Part shown: piece after piece, positions 32,054 to 43,563 of the stretch | Numbering within the stretch: position 1 is the first letter of the stretch | How the letters are laid out: every line of letters starts with the position of its first letter | From: Allomyces macrogynus ATCC 38327 | Lineage: Eukaryota > Blastocladiomycota > Blastocladiomycetes > Blastocladiales > Blastocladiaceae | NCBI GenBank assembly: GCA_000151295.1 | Contig: GG745329.1 | Location: forward strand, 1,464,553-1,528,552 | DNA length: 64,000 nt | Direction: 5' to 3' | Notes under the pieces: generated by a model | Database searches by the model: none | Told to the model about the DNA's origin: nothing | Seen by the model: only the letters and a program-made list of their open reading frames with translations | Made by a program: the position numbers and the translations under genes

Positions 32054-34072
32054 TCAGCGCGACCCGCTCGGCTTCCCCGCGCCGCCAGCCGCCGACTTGT
32101 CTTTCCCGACGTGAACAAACCCCATCCCCTTGCCGAACCAGCGCTCGTTGGCCGCCAACACCTTCTTTTGCTGCGCGAGCGGGTCGGCAAACTCGAGCCC
32201 CTGCACGGGCGTGAAGGACAACGATGTCGACAGACCCGACACCGCCGATGTCGCCGTCCCTGCTGCCGGTGCAGCAGCGGCGGCTACCGAACTCGTCGCG
32301 CCTGGACGCACCGATGCGACCCCTGCGGCAAGCGCGAGCGTCGATGTAGCGGTCCCAGCAACCGGCGTCGGCGCAAGCAACGCCGTGGCCGCACCCGGCG
32401 TCGTCGACGTGTACCCGCCAATCGCCTTGAGCTTAGCCTTGAGCTTATCCGACATTTTCGCGCGCGTCTTGGCGTCGACCGCCGGCCCACGGACTTTGCC
32501 CGTCATGACGGTCGAGGTCCCGCGCATGGCCGTGGTACCGGCAACCGTCGCCTGTGCCGACGACGAGAGTAGGCCGAGACCGCGGGTTTCGCCGTAGACG
32601 ATGATTTCTTCTTCGGCGTGCCCAAACGCCACGCGGCTCGCAGCCTTGTGCACGTCGGTGACAGTGTACTGCTCCTTGATTTTCCGCGCGCGACGGCCGC
32701 CGCGGCGCTTCTTCGGAGCTTCGTCGGGGATCGGCAGGGCCTTGGTGGATTTGAGTGGCGGTGGGGCCATGGCCTTTTCGAGGTGCCGGTCGAGGTCGGC
32801 GCGCACTTTTTGGCCGTACGATGCTGTTGATCGGAGACAAGTGTGTCGGTAAGCCGAGGTTCGCAACGAAAAAGGCATCCGAAAAGCCGAGAACGTACCA
32901 TCGCGATGCGCCTTGGCCAAATCCATGCGCGCACAGAGGCACACCTTGGCCGCGACCATGCGCGCGGCCTTTCGCCTGAACTCGGACGGCGTCAACCGCA
33001 CCAGATCCGCGTCCCAGACAAACCCGCGGTGCCTCCCGAGCCCCAAATTACTGAACCCTTGCGGCGCGCCGGCCACCGCCGCACCGACCACTCCACCTTC
33101 ACGCGAGCTACTGACCGCCGCCACGCGCGCCGCCTGGCCGAGCACGAGCAAATTACACGCCGGGATGCGGCACAGCGCGGCCAAGCCGCCAGCGGCACCC
33201 ATGAGCCGCGCGGCCACGGCAGTCCCGACGAGCGCCGACACGTTGGGCGCAAGCACGTGCATGCGAGACTCGATGTACCGCAACAGCGTCGCGCGCGCCT
33301 GGTCCAGCGCGATCGCGACGCGGCACGCCTCGTCGGTCTTGGCCATGGCCTCGGGCGTGAGCGCGCGGCCGCGCGACGTCAGCCGGTACGTTCCCGGCTC
33401 CGCATTGCCGTCCTGCTTGGCCGTCGTCGACAATGCGAGCGTGACCGACAGAACCACAGCTTCAGGCAAGTGCCCACGCAATTTCTCGTGCGGGACGGTG
33501 CTGTCGTCCAAGTCGTGTCCGAGCGCCTGCACCGTGCGAATGTAATCGAGCGGCGACCGGATCAGGCTGGAGAGTTCCGGGAATCGCGGACCCCAGTGGT
33601 CGATCACGTACTTGTGCAGGATCGCGAGGTCGTGGTCGAGGTCCGGAATCAGGTTGTTGGCAGCGACGACCGTCTGGTACTCGGCGTCGTCGACGTCGTT
33701 GCTCCCGGCGGCGGTTGGTGCAGCCGCGGCCGACTGCAGCGCCTCAACGCGCTTCAGTAAATCCTGGAACTGCCGCGAGTAGTAGACGCGCGCCGCGGAT
33801 TGCAAGTCGCCGCGGGCATCGCGCACGAGCGCGGCGACCCGGGCCGCGTAGTCGGCGGCCGCGGCCGCGTCCTCAGCGTCGAGGTCGCCGTCGGCCATTT
33901 CGGCGTCGTCATTGTTGCCGGTGTTGTCGCTAGAAGTTCCTTCGGGGGACGGTGCGGCTGCGCTCGACTCGGCATGGGTCTGGCCGTTGTCGTTGTCGTC
34001 GTCGAGCCCAGGGCCCAGGTCGTCGAGGTCATCGAGGTCGGCGAGCAGCGAGTCGGAAATGTGCGTGGCCAT
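32054..34072 (-). CDS. PRP31: Pre-mRNA splicing factor PRP31 (U4/U6 snRNP)
   Basis: Binds the 15.5K-U4 snRNA complex and is needed for tri-snRNP assembly. Two exons, 34072-32899 and 32823-32054; the 75-nt intron is in frame and has no stop, but removing it restores HRDASYGQKVRADLD as in homologues. The product is about 647 residues. Translation is placed at MATHISDSLLADLDDL, which has a strong context (accATGg) and matches homologous starts; an in-frame ATG at 34141 has a poor context. After an acidic N-terminus come the NOSIC/coiled-coil region (YVIDHWGPRFPELSSLI) and the Nop domain (about 250-370: SRMHVLAPNVSALVGTAVAA, GGLAALCRIPACNLLVLG, GFVWDADLV). The basic tail has KKRRGGRRARKIKEQY. The C-terminus contains an Ala/Thr-rich insert. 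Divergent from the transporter gene. Confidence 0.94.
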   Translation of the reverse strand: MATHISDSLLADLDDLDDLGPGLDDDNDNGQTHAESSAAAPSPEGTSSDNTGNNDDAEMADGDLDAEDAAAAADYAARVAALVRDARGDLQSAARVYYSRQFQDLLKRVEALQSAAAAPTAAGSNDVDDAEYQTVVAANNLIPDLDHDLAILHKYVIDHWGPRFPELSSLIRSPLDYIRTVQALGHDLDDSTVPHEKLRGHLPEAVVLSVTLALSTTAKQDGNAEPGTYRLTSRGRALTPEAMAKTDEACRVAIALDQARATLLRYIESRMHVLAPNVSALVGTAVAARLMGAAGGLAALCRIPACNLLVLGQAARVAAVSSSREGGVVGAAVAGAPQGFSNLGLGRHRGFVWDADLVRLTPSEFRRKAARMVAAKVCLCARMDLAKAHRDGTFSAFRMPFSLRTSAYRHTCLRSTASYGQKVRADLDRHLEKAMAPPPLKSTKALPIPDEAPKKRRGGRRARKIKEQYTVTDVHKAASRVAFGHAEEEIIVYGETRGLGLLSSSAQATVAGTTAMRGTSTVMTGKVRGPAVDAKTRAKMSDKLKAKLKAIGGYTSTTPGAATALLAPTPVAGTATSTLALAAGVASVRPGATSSVAAAAAPAAGTATSAVSGLSTSLSFTPVQGLEFADPLAQQKKVLAANERWFGKGMGFVHVGKDKSAAGGAGKPSGSR

Positions 34073-34582
34073 GGTTTGCAGCAGGTTGCGAGCGTGCTCG
34101 GTCGAGAAATCGAGCGTGGTGGCCGTGCGCGCGCGAATCATCGAAATCGTGAAGAGACAGGGCGACAGGGTGGAGCGTAGCAGTCGCTGTGGTAGGCGTT
34201 TGACTCGAACAGCGGCTGCGACCGCATCACCCGATCAGTCTTGTTCTTTGCGAGAACGCGAACCGGCCGCTTGAGCCGCGAAGGAGCAGCCGACTGTGGA
34301 AAAAGAAATATATCGAGGCTAACGACGCGGAAACTGTGACAATGGCTCTCCTCTTCTGCTCGCCTTCGAAGTGGGCCGGCTGCTTGGTGTCGCTTCTGCT
34401 GAGAGTCTTCGACTGGGACAGAAGAAGCATTAGATGGAACGAGAGAACCCCCAGGCCATGTCCCTGCTGCCGACGCAGCAACAGACGTGTTCAAGAAACT
34501 TGAGCGTCGTCGCGCGTCCTGATCCAACTGCTCTCGCTCCTCTCGCAACTCCGCATTGATCCAACTCGACCAGACACTCATC
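34073..34582. other. Divergent region between PRP31 and transporter gene
   Basis: About 510 bases that should hold both promoters. No TATA box was seen. The minus-strand open frame through 34138-34935 is the reverse of transporter exon 1 and has no family match. Confidence 0.4.
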
Positions 34583-36169
34583 ATGTCCACGTCCTCAAGC
34601 ACTTTCACCGACAGCCGGCCCAACTCGTTCTTACCCGACATCACCGACGATTTCCAGCTCGAGCCCTTGTTCCCACCAACTTGCTCGCCAGGAGCGGACG
34701 ACGTTGCCGCCAACGATTGCGATCCGAACGCGGTGCTCACGACCAAGGATTTGCTGGTGGAGGAGAGCCCATCAATTGGTTCCAAGCTGCCAGATCTGCC
34801 CCCCGCAGCCACCGATGAGGTCGTCTTGACGCGTGAGACTGCGTCTTTGCATGATTTGCCGCCCAATGCAGCACCGGACGGCGGTCTGTCTGCGATACTC
34901 GTCGTGGTTGCGTCGTTTCTAACCAATTTTTGCATTCTCGGTATGGATGCACTGCTTCATGGAGCCTGCCCGTGGACCGCGAACGTGTGATCTGACAGCA
35001 TTGCTCTAGGCATCCAATACTCGTTTGGCATCTATCAGAAATACCTGCCCAACGCCGAGTTCAAGGGCCGCGCGACCGCCGCTGAAGTGTCGCTCGTCGG
35101 CAGTGTCTCGTTTGGCGTCATGAATCTGCTTGGCGTCTACAGTGGGCGACTCGCCGACGTCTACGGGTACCGACTCATGGTCTTTGTCGGCACGCTGATC
35201 ATGGTCTTCGGGCTCGCTCTTTCCGCGTTTTCCACCGAGCTGTGGCACTTGATGGTCACGCAGGGCCTGCTCGTCGGGATTGGGTGCTCGGTCGCGTATT
35301 TCCCGGGCGTAGCCGTCAACGCGCAGTGGTGGGATCGGTACCGGTCGCTGGCGACAGGGATCGCTGTCGCAGGCGCCGGCGTTGGTGGTCTAGCCTTTGC
35401 AAATGGGTCCGAGGTACTGCTCGATACGGTCGGCCTCAAATGGACGTTATTGATCACGGCGCTCGCCACGCTCGTATTGCAACTCGTGGCCGTGGCGCTG
35501 CTCAAGACCCGGTTTCCGACACGGTCACGGCCACTGCGCGAGGCATTGAGTAACGCGATAGATTGGCAGCTGTTCAAGACGCGCGCGTTCCCACCGCTCA
35601 TCATTGGCGTGTTCCTGAATCCGTTTGGGTACTTGATCGCGTATTACTTTATCCCATCGTACTGCCAGGCGCAGGGGCTCGCCGACACCTCGGGCGCGAT
35701 GCTGCTGACCGTGATCAACATCACGTCGGTCGTTGGCCGCATCGCCGTTGGGTTCCTTGCTGACCGATGGGGCAACGTCAACTGCTACTTTGCGTCGACC
35801 ATGTTTGCGGCCATTTCGTGCCTCGGCATCTGGCTGTGGACTGCCGCAATTCCCGGGCTCGTCGTGTTTGCCGCCGTGTTTGGGTTCTGCTGCGGCGGGC
35901 TCGCGTCGCTGATGCCATCCGTGACGGCACAACTGTTTGGGACCAAGGGACTTGCGACGTCGATTGGTCTGATTTACTCGGCCGAAGCCGTGGGCCACCT
36001 GGCGGGTCCGCCGCTCGCGGCGCTGCTGATTCGCGACGATTCGCCGTTGCCGTCGCGCGGGTACGCGGGGCTGATTGCGTACGCGGGTGTGTTCTCGCTG
36101 GCCGCTGGGGTGTGCCTCGCGTACGTGCGGTACGTGGTGCTCGACCGCACCGTGTGGAAGAAATTGTAG
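34583..36169 (+). CDS. MFS monocarboxylate-type transporter (MCH/MCT family)
   Basis: Major facilitator membrane transporter of the monocarboxylate group; substrate not deducible. Two exons, 34583-34940 and 35010-36169, joined in phase 1 across a 69-nt intron, give 505 residues. The first about 95 residues are an acidic, Ser-rich cytoplasmic tail, then PDGGLSAILVVVASFLTNF starts TM1 with the family DGG motif. Join restores LGIQYSFGIYQKYL. Signature stretches include SVSFGVMNLLGVYSGRLADV, VAYFPGVAVNAQWW, RYRSLATGIAVAGAGVGGLA and FLADRWGNVN. About 12 hydrophobic segments are visible, with the second half beginning near FPPLIIGVFLNPFGYLIAYY. The end is short (RTVWKKL). In fungi such proteins include riboflavin and carboxylate carriers as well as orphan members. 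Confidence 0.88.
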
Positions 36170-36471
36170 ATTTTTTGAAAGACGTTGACTTTGGCGGATA
36201 TGCTGGATGTGCAAGAACGGCATCATAAGAAGTGGAAGTCTGAGAAGCGGAAGTCTGAGAAGTGGAAGTCGGGACGCTTGCTTTGTCGCGTCGCGACCAC
36301 CTCGTCCTCGTCGTCCTCCACAACCCCTTTGTCGACACGACTCCCCGCACTGGACCGCCAGCACGATTTCTCGGCAACTAGCCGCACTGCGCTTCGCGCG
36401 CTCTGCTCTCTCAGCGCTGGCCTGGCCGCTGCAGCGTCAGCATCCCGTCAATAACGCTTCCAACAGGCCAG
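36170..36471. other. Intergenic region upstream of ELG1
   Basis: About 300 bases with the transporter 3' end, three tandem 15-bp repeats (36229-36273) and a pyrimidine-rich leader before the ELG1 ATG. Confidence 0.4.
36229..36273. repeat. Three imperfect 15-bp tandem repeats (GAAGTGGAAGTCTGA)
   Basis: Copies at 36229-36243, 36244-36258 and 36259-36273. Copy two has one substitution (T to C) and copy three differs at its last bases. They lie 60 bp after the transporter stop and about 200 bp before the ELG1 start, so a 3' UTR or promoter location is possible. Confidence 0.9.
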
Positions 36472-39391
36472 ATGGCGTTTCTCGGCGCGCGCATGTCTGA
36501 CGTGCCCGTCTGGGACCCCGAAGACGACGAGGACGACATTTCGGCCGTCGACGTGGTCACGGTCACGGCACCCGCGTCCCCGGACACTGCTCCACGAGCG
36601 ACGGCGGCAGCTGCAACAAGGGACTCATTGCGAACCTCGACGACGACTGGCGGCGCCGACACGCTCGGGCCGCCACCTCCAGCGACGGATAATGGCCCCG
36701 TGCCCATGGAAGCTGATGCGCCGTCCCCGCCACCACCGGCGCCACCGACTCGACTGCGACGGACTTCGACGCGTGCGTCCAAACGCCCTAGCGACGCACC
36801 CGTGCACCCGTCTTTACGCGGCGTGCTGCCGCATGGTCGGCCGCAACCACGGCGACTGACGGCGACGCGGGCCGCGAGCAAGACGTCGATGTCCTGTCCG
36901 TCGAGTTCGAGGAGCCGCCGCCCAAGCGGCAGGCCAACAAGGCCGCGAGCAAGGGAGCGAAAGCAGCCGCGACCACGACCAAGCCGTCGGGCCCCACGAC
37001 GCGCAGCACGGGCGCGGCCGCCGCGAAACCTGGCGCATCCACCAAGTCGAAGCCGGCTGCCGCGCCGCTGACCAGTTTCTTCGCGTCTAAGGCGGCCGCG
37101 GCAACGGCTCCCGCCCCGCCACCCGCCGACGCCGATACCGCACCCGATTCCCAATCTGCCGTCGACATCACGACCGTCGACACGGACGACGACTACTTCA
37201 CTGGCCCGCGCCCGCCGACACGACGCCCACCCGCGCGCCGGTTCCCGCACCCACCACCGCATGCCGCAACCCACGGCGTGCTTGCTGACATCTACGACCG
37301 CGACGAATTACTCGACGACGCCGAGGTGCTCGAGCGGCACGTTGCTCGTGACGCGCGGCACGAGGCCGACCGGTCGAATGCGGTGGTGCACAAGTTTTTT
37401 GGTCCAGCGGCAGGCAAGTCGCTTCACCCGTTTTTCCAGAAACGGAGTGCCCCGATCGAGACGATTGTCGTCGACGGCGATAGCGACGTCGAGGTCGTGC
37501 AGACCGGACCGCGCAAGAAGTGGCCGCGGCGGGACGCGCCGATGCCGACCAAAGAGCAGATGCACGTCGGTCGGCTGGAAGACTACATGGATGCATCACC
37601 ACCGTCACCGCACACTCGATTCCCACGCCGCGTCACTTCGCGCTCGACCGATCCGCTCCCGCCGCTCCCGCCGCTCCTCACGCCTGACCCTGACACAAAA
37701 TCCGTACCGCTCCTGTTCTCAGTTGAGGAGGACGAGGTCGTCGTGGAACTGGCCGCATCTAGCGTGCCCGATCCACCTGTGCCACCACTGGGGTCGGACA
37801 CCGACTTGTGGTGCGTCAAGTACGCTCCGCAGCGCGCCGCGGACGTGCTTGGCAACGCTCACATTGCCGCGACGCTCGTGTCGTGGCTGACGGCACGGGC
37901 GCTGGAAAAGAAGGCGCCCGTCAACGCATTTTCCAAGCTCAAGCAGGGCAAGAAGCCATCCGCGGCGGCGCCACCACCCCGGAAAAAGCCGAAGCGGCCG
38001 CGCCTGACCGTGTCGAGCGATTCGGACGACTTTGTCGTGCGCGACCACAGCGGCGACGAGAGCGACTACATGGATCCGTCCGACGGCGACGACGAGGTGG
38101 ATGGCGACGACGCACCACGACGGCGTCGTCGGCGACAGGGTGCCGCAACACGGCACGGATTGCGGTTCCGCAAGTCCGGGATCGTCGTGATCGAGGGCCC
38201 AACTGGGTGCGGCAAGTCGGCGCTCGTCTACGCGGCCGCGGCCGAGACCAGGTTCGCCGTGTTCGAGGTGAACCCTGGGACCAAGCGCGGCGGCAAGGAC
38301 CTCGAGACGCTCGTGGGAGACATGATGCAGAACCACACTCTGACGATGCCAGGTGCCGGTGCCTCCGGCAGTGGCAGCGTCGCTCAGTCGCTGCTGCTAC
38401 TCGACGAGGCCGATATCCTGTTTGACGAGGACAAGACCATGTGGGCGGGCGTGCAGTCCCTGGCCGCACGCACCAAGCGGCCGATTGTTGTGACGTGCAC
38501 GACTGCCGACGACTTGCCGCTCGCCACGATACCGTTGGCCAAGATTTTGACGATGGATGCGCCTGCGCGCGGGATGGTCGTACAGTATCTGCAGGCCGTG
38601 ATGCATGCCGAGGGGCAGTGCTGGGCGCGCGAGACGATTGATGTGCTGCTTCCGCCCGACATGAACTTGCGTGGCGCGATTATGGCCGCGCAGTGGACTG
38701 CGATCGGTGGGCGCCACGCGGTGCCGGCTGCTTTGCTCCGGCTGGCGTCGACCTTGTCCACCCATTTTCATTTGGATGCCGACGACAACAGGGCCAACGA
38801 TCTCGACACGCGGCTCGCACAGCTCGATCTGGCCGTGTCCTGGGACGCGATCCGCTTGCCGCCCGCCGAAGCGTGGAGCGCGACTGAGCCCGAAACCAAG
38901 GTCACGCCGCACGCCGACGCCCTGCTCGGTCCCGTCGGCAACATTCCGGTTCCGCATACCGCAGCCGTAACACCGTGGCAGTCGGCACTCTCGCGACTGG
39001 ACTCGATGCGGCCGCACGTTGCTAGTCTGGACGACTGCGAGGTGGATCCGCACCTGTTTGCCGTCGAGGACTGCCTCGTCCGCGAGCTGCGCGTCGCGCC
39101 GATTGGCCCGGGCCGTGCACGTGCCCAAGTGTGGATGGATGTGGTGGACATGGTCGCGACCATGGCGCGGTACGACTTGGGCGTGCTCGATGCCGCGGCC
39201 AGCGCGCCGGGGCGTAAGACGCGGAGGTATGGACCTGCTCGTTACTCTTTTGCGTATGTACAGACTTGTGGGACTCACTGTGGGTGCTCTTGCTTGCTAG
39301 GCGATACGTCAAGACGCACTTTGAAGCAAACCGCGGCACGCTGCAGCAGCTCGTCGCGGGGACTGTTGGGCCAGTGCGCGATGACAAGTGA
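36472..39391 (+). CDS. ELG1: PCNA-unloading RFC-like large subunit ELG1/ATAD5
   Basis: Large subunit of the alternative clamp loader that removes PCNA from DNA after replication. Exons 36472-36699, 36792-39226 and 39301-39391 join in frame (phases 0, 2) to 917 residues. The N-terminal third is disordered and basic, with three FF-type PCNA-binding-like motifs at residues 166-173 (AAPLTSFF), 272-279 (NAVVHKFF) and 284-291 (GKSLHPFF). The AAA+ module begins at LWCVKYAPQRAADVLGN. It has Walker A GPTGCGKS and Walker B LLLLDEADILFDED, and KRPIVVTC as in ELG1 rather than RFC1 or RAD24. A basic/acidic insert lies between the AAA entry motif and Walker A. The last exon gives RYVKTHFEANRGTLQQLV. Alternatives (RFC1, CTF18) are less likely because there is no BRCT domain and the box after Walker B is ELG1-like. 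Confidence 0.88.
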
Positions 39392-40599
39392 GGGGCGTAG
39401 CTTGGGTGTGCAGAGCAATCCATGAAGCAAAGATTTTGACCCTTGGCGACTTGAGAGGGTATTCACGTCGATTGTCGTCGGCGGGCTCATGACGAATCCA
39501 CGCACAGTGGCGCGGGTTTCCTTGTCGCGCGCAACTCAGGGCGCTTCATATCCTGGACGTTCTCAAAGATTTTTTTATCATATTCTAAGTTGAGAGCTCC
39601 ACCGGATTCGCCAGCTGTCCCTGCACCAGCTTTGCCACATCCAAATGGTTTGACTGATCGAGTGGGGGACTTGAACAAGATATGCGCGTGTGGACAAAGC
39701 TCGTTTTCTTACCAGGATACGGATTACTGAATGGCAACGGTCACGCTACATAATACAGAAATGTCAATGGTTGAAGAGCCTTGGTACACCTCGCAGCTGC
39801 AGCGACGCCTTGGGTTGTGACTTGTGGGCCTCGTGCGGCCATCGACATCAAGAGGGCATGTCGAGCAGGGAAGGGGTGGATGCTTTGTTGAGGACGCCCA
39901 GCGGCGGTAAAATGTGTTTGCGAATGGTTTGACCCAGAGCCAGTCGCAAAGTCGCAAGATTGGTGAGGCCGCAACAAAATCGACACGTGCACGTTGCACG
40001 ACTTGGCAGACTGATGCACAAGCCTGCGATATGCACGATGCAGGCGCGTTATCCATCATGTTGGCCGTTGGGGTTTGTTATTTTTGACTGTCCACGATCA
40101 ACCTCAAACCTGCTTGCGCTTCTCCCGAACCTTTTGGATCACCGTTCAGCACGACCAGCAACGACACGCTAGTTGGCGCAAGGCAGCGACCGCAGCAGCA
40201 GCAGAACCTCGACAACAATACTCGCCGCGACGACGAGCTCGGAATACTCGAGCAGCTGCAACACCAGACCGTCTCCATCGCGTCGCCACTTGCTGCAACG
40301 GCGAGTAACGAGAACAACGATCTCGCGCACCGCGACCGTGACCATTTTCAAAAGGTAGCGCGGTCTCGTCCGACTGGCTGCAGTGATATGGTTGGATTGC
40401 GCGGTTTCGCGCAGACCCTGCTCTTTGCCCTTTGCGATGGGGAACCCAACGACCGTCAATCGCAAGCGTGCCGGCTAACAGACTTGACTGTGCTTTTACT
40501 GCTGCATCAAGGTGATCCTCGTCAAGCAGCACGACAAGCGCGACCAGCAAGCCATTGAACCGGGAACTCTGATAGTGGAAAGCTTCGATTCACCACACG
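39392..40599. other. Long intergenic region upstream of PDX1
   Basis: About 1.2 kb, less GC-rich between 39480 and 40080. Minus-strand frames include a 63-codon piece at 39487-39678 and leucine-rich fragments (LTNLATLRLALG) at 39848-40036, all broken by stops. I could not assemble a gene; decayed coding sequence is possible. The last 400 bases are CA/CG-rich with CAG/CAA runs and probably contain the PDX1 promoter and leader. Confidence 0.35.
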
Positions 40600-41975
40600 A
40601 TGGCCTCTCTCGTTTCGCGACGCTTCCTGCACGCTTCGGCGCGGCGGTACTTCCAGCCGCTCATGATGGTACGCGCGAGTCGCGTCAAGCCGCGTGTTTT
40701 GAGCACCTGGTGCCAACCTGACGCATTCGGTTCGCGCGCCGGTGTAGCCCGCTCTCTCGCCGACCATGACCGAGGGCGCGATTGTGCGGTGGAACATCAA
40801 GGAGGGCCAGACGTTTTCGGCCGGCGACATTTTGTTTGAGGTCGAGACGGACAAGGCGCAGCTCGAGGTCGACGCGCAGGACGATGGCGTGCTGGCCAAA
40901 ATCATGGTTCGTTGGTCATCACGCGCGGCGATTTCTCGATGCGCTGAGCTGACGCTGTGCAAACGGCCAGGTTCCCGCTGGCACCAAGGGTGTTCAGGTC
41001 AACTCGCCGATTGCGGTGCTCGCCGACGAGGGCGAGGACATTGCCGCGCTGGACCTGTCCAAGTGTACGTTCTGATGCTGACGCTCGCGCCTTTTTTGTG
41101 ACGTCAAAGTTGACCCTCTTTGTTCGCAAATGTTTCCAGTTGCTGTGTCGGCCGCTCCGGCTCCGACCCAGGCTGCTGCCGCCGCACCAGCCGCTGCGGC
41201 CGCTCCCGCAGCGCCTCCTGCACCAGCGTCCGCTGCACCGGCTCGTCCTGCCGCTGCCATCACCGCTACGCCGGGCCAAAAGCGCCACGCACACATTTCG
41301 CCCGCCGTCTCGCACCTGATCCACCTGTACGATCTTTCCGACGCGACTGTGGCCACGATCCCGGTGACGGGCCCGCAGGGCCGGTTGCTCAAGGGCGACG
41401 TGCTCGCGTTCGTGCAGGCCGGCAAGATTCCAACGCGCACGGTCGTGCACCCGGAACCGATTGCCGTGGCCGCGCAGACGCCCATCAAGTCGTGCACGCT
41501 CGAAGTTCCCGTGCACCGCCGCACGGCCGGCGCCAAGGACGTGGCGGCGGCACTGGCCTCGGCCAAGGTGCCCGTGCGGATCGTCGTCGATGGCAAGCCC
41601 GTTGCGGGCAAGAAGGACGCGCTCGCCGAAGTACAGCTCAAGGTCGATGGCGTGCACCGCGTGCGCAAGCCCGAGCCGGCCTACTCGCTCAAGAGCAAGG
41701 CTGCGGAACTGGAATTCATTGAGTACCTGTCGGGTGCGCGCGCGGTTGCGCCTGGAGCCGCGGTCAAGGCTGTTGATGCTGAGGTCGAGACTATGGCAGC
41801 AGTCCCGGCACCGCCGCAGGATCTGTACGATTTCCTCGGCAACGTCCCGGCACCCAATGACCCGCGATTCCACTCGGTCCTGCGCGTGCATGTCGCCAAC
41901 GCCAAGGGGGTCAACCCGAAAGAGCTCGAGACCGTGGTCGAGACCGTGCGCGGATCGCTCGCTGCGACGCTGTAG
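40600..41975 (+). CDS. PDX1: Pyruvate dehydrogenase complex E3-binding protein PDX1
   Basis: Anchors dihydrolipoamide dehydrogenase (E3) to the E2 core of the mitochondrial pyruvate dehydrogenase complex. Exons 40600-40668, 40748-40906, 40971-41064 and 41140-41975 join (phases 0, 0, 1) to 385 residues. The N-terminus [18 protein letters not shown] is a mitochondrial presequence. The first join makes [13 protein letters not shown], the lipoyl-domain entry, and the lipoyl lysine is in ETDKAQ at residue 59. A long Ala/Pro linker precedes the peripheral subunit-binding domain ([31 protein letters not shown]). The C-terminal half is short and lacks the catalytic HxxxDG motif of E2 acetyltransferases, so this is the E3-binding protein and not E2. 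Size is close to yeast Pdx1 (410). Introns are 79, 64 and 75 nt. Confidence 0.9.
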
Positions 41976-42346
41976 CAGGCATGATGTCGATTTCGAGGAA
42001 GCCGTCGCGAGAACCGTGCGATTGCGGAAGTTTTGGTTGAACTGTTTATGGGTCATTGTGAAATGAAGACGTCTTTCATCCCAGCCAGCGGAGTGCTCTG
42101 TGGAAGCGCGTTGGTCGGCACCAGCTTGGCGAAAAATGTGGGCATCGCAGCAATCCACGACAAATGATCGGCCCGCCCTGCTCCAACACGGTCGCATCCA
42201 TTGGAGGACCGAGATCAGGTTAGGGTTTGCTGAGGGGCCAGTCACGCTGGAATCCATCGACATTTGCGCCGTTCGACACGCTCGCGCACCGCGACCCTGC
42301 TTGACCACGACGAACCCACTCTTCGACGCTCAAGACTACCCGCAAA
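41976..42346. other. Intergenic region between PDX1 and NDUFS6
   Basis: About 370 bases holding the PDX1 3' end and the NDUFS6 promoter; both genes point the same way. No gene or motif was seen. Confidence 0.4.
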
Positions 42347-43021
42347 ATGATGCGCATCAACGCTTCGACGGCCAGCGTCCGCCGCGCCGCGTCCGCCGCC
42401 ATTGTATGATCCACGCTCCAGCTCTCCAGCAAGCCCAGCCAATAGGGCAGGACCGCGAACATTACCAGAGAATAGTTTCAATTGATCACTGCCAATCCCT
42501 TTCGTTGGTCCCGCGTGGCCATCCTCGCCATCTAGCGCCGGTACTCGTCGGAAGTGGCAACGCAGGCCGATAAGCCCGTGGCCACGCAGTCGGCCAAGTA
42601 CTGGTACTACCAGCACAAGAAGGAGGTCATGAAGGGCTCGCGCTTTGAGCAGACTGACATGTCGGCTCAGGTAGCTTATTACTTTCCATGGGACGCCGGT
42701 GCTCATGATCACGATCATTTGAAGTTGATTTTGCGAACCTGTCTAGCCCGTGCCGATGCCCGCCATTGACCTGATTGCCGAGCAGCCCGTACAAAAGGTG
42801 CACCAGCGCGTTGTGGCCTGCAACGGCGGTGGTGCGTTTTGCGTTCGAACGCGCTTCATGGTCGGTCCGCCCGTGCTGACCCGTTCCTGTTCATTTCGCG
42901 CTCGCTCCCGATAGGCGGTCCGCTCGGCCACCCCAAGGTCTACATCAACCTAGACCAGCCCGGCAACCACTCGTGCAGCTACTGCGGTCTGCGTTTCGAG
43001 CAGGAGCACCACCACCACTGA
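42347..43021 (+). CDS. NDUFS6: Complex I 13-kDa zinc subunit NDUFS6
   Basis: Zinc-binding accessory subunit of mitochondrial NADH:ubiquinone oxidoreductase, needed for late assembly of the electron-input module. Exons 42347-42403, 42536-42670, 42747-42831 and 42915-43021 join (phases 0, 0, 1) to 127 residues. The N-terminus ([16 protein letters not shown], then RRYSSEV after the first join) is a mitochondrial presequence with a probable cleavage at RRYS/S. The conserved C-terminal block reads [20 protein letters not shown] then SYCGLRF, with His and two Cys as zinc ligands, ending EQEHHHH. Its presence shows the organism keeps complex I, unlike Saccharomyces. Introns are 132, 76 and 83 nt. 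Confidence 0.93.
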
Positions 43022-43563
43022 TTGCCCTGGCACTCACCTCCCCTTCCCACCTAGTAAGGTGCGCTGATAATTGCTGACACTCTTGTCTCACCGGGATCGC
43101 ATTCAAAAACTGACCATCATCGTCTTCCGTCATACCTGGTTGCGCTCCGTTCTCAGCATTCTTCGCAACAATACATGTCCGTGCTAAACAATGACAATGA
43201 GAACAGTTTTGTGCCAGCAGGGACAGCATGGACCGGGTCCATCCCGCCAGATCACAACGCCATGATTGGTCGTTGTTGCGAGTCGCTCTTGAATGTTGCA
43301 GACAATTTGGAAATGAGCACGTTTGTGCACCATTTCTGAGTAATTTTGTGCCGATCAGCATCACGCGACCGCGAGGTGCAAGGCAGGGACGCTTCACGAA
43401 CGATCCTTTGGGCGCCGATGCTCCTGTCGCTGCAAACGCAAAAATCTCGCCTCTTAACTCACCAACCACGCTGCAAGTTGGCGCATTCCAGGGATACCAA
43501 CGCGCTAAGAGCATTGTCGCACCCAGACCAGCACTTGGCGCCTACGCAACAGAGCTACCCATT
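43022..43563. other. Intergenic region between NDUFS6 and SEC3
   Basis: About 540 bases in mixed base composition. Open frames on both strands run through part of it (the frame of SEC3 exon 1 extends upstream to about 43228), but without a good start context or family similarity. Likely promoter and leader of SEC3. Confidence 0.35.

Noticed and set aside
36472..39391. RFC1, the canonical clamp-loader large subunit
   Set aside because: No BRCT domain, and the sequence after Walker B matches the ELG1/ATAD5 group better.
40600..41975. Dihydrolipoamide acetyltransferase (E2)
   Set aside because: The acetyltransferase domain and its HxxxDG motif are absent, which fits the E3-binding protein instead.
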